From contig OY282609.1 in the NCBI GenBank assembly GCA_958298945.1, forward strand, positions 59,554,220-59,618,219: DNA of 64,000 nt. The letters are read 5' to 3'. The notes beneath the pieces were generated by a model. The model ran no database searches, was not told the origin of the DNA, and saw only the letters and a list, made by a program, of their open reading frames with translations. The DNA is from Atherix ibis (Eukaryota; Arthropoda; Insecta; Diptera; Athericidae). Shown here piece by piece: positions 62,301 through 64,000 of the stretch (positions within the stretch are counted from its first letter, which is position 1; every line of letters starts with the position of its first letter). Position numbers and translations under genes: made by a program.

Positions 62301-63337
62301 ATATCTCCTTGAAGTACTTTTTCCAAACGGATAACCAAGAATAAATCATTACTGGGATAACTAATTTCAAAGACGGCTGCCCGACTTTGCGTGCTTACAT
62401 CACTACGCGGTACATGAGATGTCAACATACGTTTAAGACTTTCGGAATTCATGTCAAAGTAAAAATTCTCAGAAACTTTTTTCTTTTCTTTGGCATCGTA
62501 TATGGCCATCGATGCAAAAATTGGTTCAACTTCAAGTTCAAGTTTTAATTGAAGGCATTTAACGAGAATTTTATGGCCCATGTGCTCAATTGGAATCTCA
62601 GCAGGAAGACGTTTCTCAATCGAGTCTTCCGGATCCGCTTCAGGGTACAAGCTGAACAGAGCTTCTTGGCGATCTTCCTGACGCCTAGACTCATTTAAGT
62701 TGTCGATATGATGTGGCGGTATATGCTCTAAGAGATTTGGAATTAGGGGGTCATTAACAGAGCGGCGCAAGTCAAAACTAGCCCAAGAGCTCCTTGGTGT
62801 CAGAGTATCTGTGCATGACGAAACCGATGTTAAACTAGCAATCGATTGCCGACTGCTTGGTGTACAACTTTCGCTCTTGTCAGTCATTGTGTCGTCAAAT
62901 GAGACGAAGTCTTTATCAATTTCGAATTCTTGTTGATAAGCACTTGGACTCATAGCGCCTTTTTCGAGGCGATCGCGTACACAACAAGAACTTGAGTAGT
63001 GCCGTTCTGAATATTCAACAACTTTCCATGGTCGCGTATAGCAGTGCACACATTCTTGTACGTGCAAAGGTAATGTTGCTCTATAACGGAAAATTATATA
63101 AAATTCAAAAACAATTTAGAATAATTATTATATTTGATTATAAAAATTGAAATCTTACATATCTACTTTGGGTACAACATGTTCTAGAGTACGAATTTTC
63201 CGTGGAATCGTCTTAACCGTAACATCGTTTGTTGGAAATTCAACAATTGGCCTTAACGGATCATAGACCAATGTATTCATGTGCTGAGCAAGAAATTCTT
63301 CATAGTCGAGCGGTTCTACCAGTTCAGTTAACGAGAC
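56318..63337 (-). CDS. Zir: DOCK6/7/8-class guanine-nucleotide exchange factor (Zizimin-related), 5'-incomplete
   Basis: Atypical Rho-family GEF of the DOCK-C group, acting on Rac/Cdc42 at the membrane. Fifteen exons are in view: 63337-63159, 63080-62083, 62023-61836, 61782-61602, 61531-60913, 60842-60587, 60528-60327, 60254-59656, 59591-59485, 59416-58327, 58263-57400, 57329-57149, 57087-56538 and 56357-56318 (fourteen coding blocks) plus at least one N-terminal exon beyond the edge. The blocks total 6054 nt, 2017 residues. Near the start comes [14 protein letters not shown]; residues about 515-725 form the DHR-1/C2 domain ([40 protein letters not shown]); a Ser-rich linker [16 protein letters not shown] precedes it. 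The C-terminal ~430 residues are the catalytic DHR-2 domain ([61 protein letters not shown]). It matches vertebrate DOCK7 end to end, lacking about 45 N-terminal residues. The last exon is predicted (see findings). Confidence 0.96.
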
Positions 63338-64000
63338 CTTTTTGGAAAGACAATTTTTTGTTTTAGCTTATGTGGTCACAATCAACTACTTGACAAATAC
63401 ACAACACCAAAACACCCAACACAGCCATTAACATGTTTTTTATTTTAATTTATTTATTTTGGTTATTAAGTTAAATTAAATATTTTTGCATTGTAAGATT
63501 ATAACTATATTTCACAAGAGGAAGGATTGTATTATTTAGTAAAATTCATCTTTTATAAAAATGAATTATCGAAAAATAGAATTCAAACTTGGAGTGATCG
63601 AATAAGTGTCGTTAAAAAAATCAATTTTCTAAATCTTTAAAACAATTTAAAATTAATAGATTTATACTCTTGTTACTGGGTAAAAATGATTTTATAGCCT
63701 CACAGGCAATTTAAAAAAGAATCATTGATAAAGTATGGAAAATTTCTAGGTCAAAAAATTGTTTTTATTTTTGACACAAAATATTTATATGATTTGTTCA
63801 ACGTTTCCAATAAGAATTTCTAAATAGAATTGTTTTCTGACATTCCCAATTTCCTTCCAATTATTTCCAACTATGCAGAATTAAAAGATGAACAAAAAAC
63901 CTATTTGCTTTCACATATAGTAATAAGGCCATTTTTTCTCAAATTAATTGATTTCTATTTTATATCTATATAGTTTCCCTATTTATATATAAATTACATA
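63338..64000. other. intron of the DOCK gene
   Basis: Upstream of the acceptor at 63339-63338 the sequence is AT-rich with no coding block, as expected for the intron before the missing N-terminal exon. Confidence 0.55.

Noticed and set aside
1..64000. CRISPR arrays, bacterial operons, phage or riboswitches
   Set aside because: None seen; spliced genes and insect transposons show the window is eukaryotic nuclear DNA.

Overview
The window is strongly AT-rich animal nuclear DNA, most likely from an insect and probably a dipteran. Four spliced protein-coding genes with GT-AG introns are readable: three in the right-hand 14 kb and one spread across the left half. The space between them is full of old DNA transposons, mostly mariner/Tc1/IS630 type. 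The small introns of roughly 60-180 bp in the right-hand genes, the variety of mariner lineages and the protein family members present all fit an insect. There are no bacterial-style operons.

Layout. 1-35.1 kb: a minus-strand three-exon gene for a secreted, probably GPI-anchored Ly6/uPAR protein (exons at 35.1, 10.4 and 4.2 kb), with introns of about 24.6 and 6.0 kb. Those introns hold mariner/IS630 relics, a Tc1 element, non-LTR retrotransposon scraps, degenerate minisatellites and long perfect hairpins. 35.1-50 kb: intergenic, with an almost complete mariner (38.4-39.7 kb), a multiply broken acyl-CoA synthetase pseudogene (41.7-43.0 kb), three further mariner scraps (43.0-45.0 kb), repeats, and a second nearly complete mariner of another lineage (48.1-49.3 kb). 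50-51.2 kb: plus-strand glyoxylate/hydroxypyruvate reductase in four exons. 52.5-55.5 kb: plus-strand IFT80, a ciliary transport subunit, in eight exons. 56.3-63.3 kb: minus-strand DOCK6/7/8-class Rho-GEF (Zizimin-related), fifteen exons in view, running off the right edge and convergent with IFT80.

The gene order Ly6 gene, hydroxypyruvate reductase, IFT80 recalls, from memory, the Drosophila 2L 38F neighbourhood, where CG9331, Oseg5/CG9333 and the Ly6 genes CG9336/CG9338 lie together. This looks like conserved synteny and should be checked. The four genes do not form one pathway: one is metabolic, one ciliary, one a small-GTPase activator and one a cell-surface protein.

Exon models were assembled by hand. 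Reading phases close exactly in all four genes: 453, 981 and 2286 nt in total, and 6054 nt for the visible DOCK exons, all divisible by three. I did not find a clearly novel gene system. The most interesting structures are an inverted, triplicated reverse-transcriptase fragment, long perfect hairpins, a pair of tRNA-like SINE candidates, and a stop codon embedded in the last splice donor of the DOCK gene.
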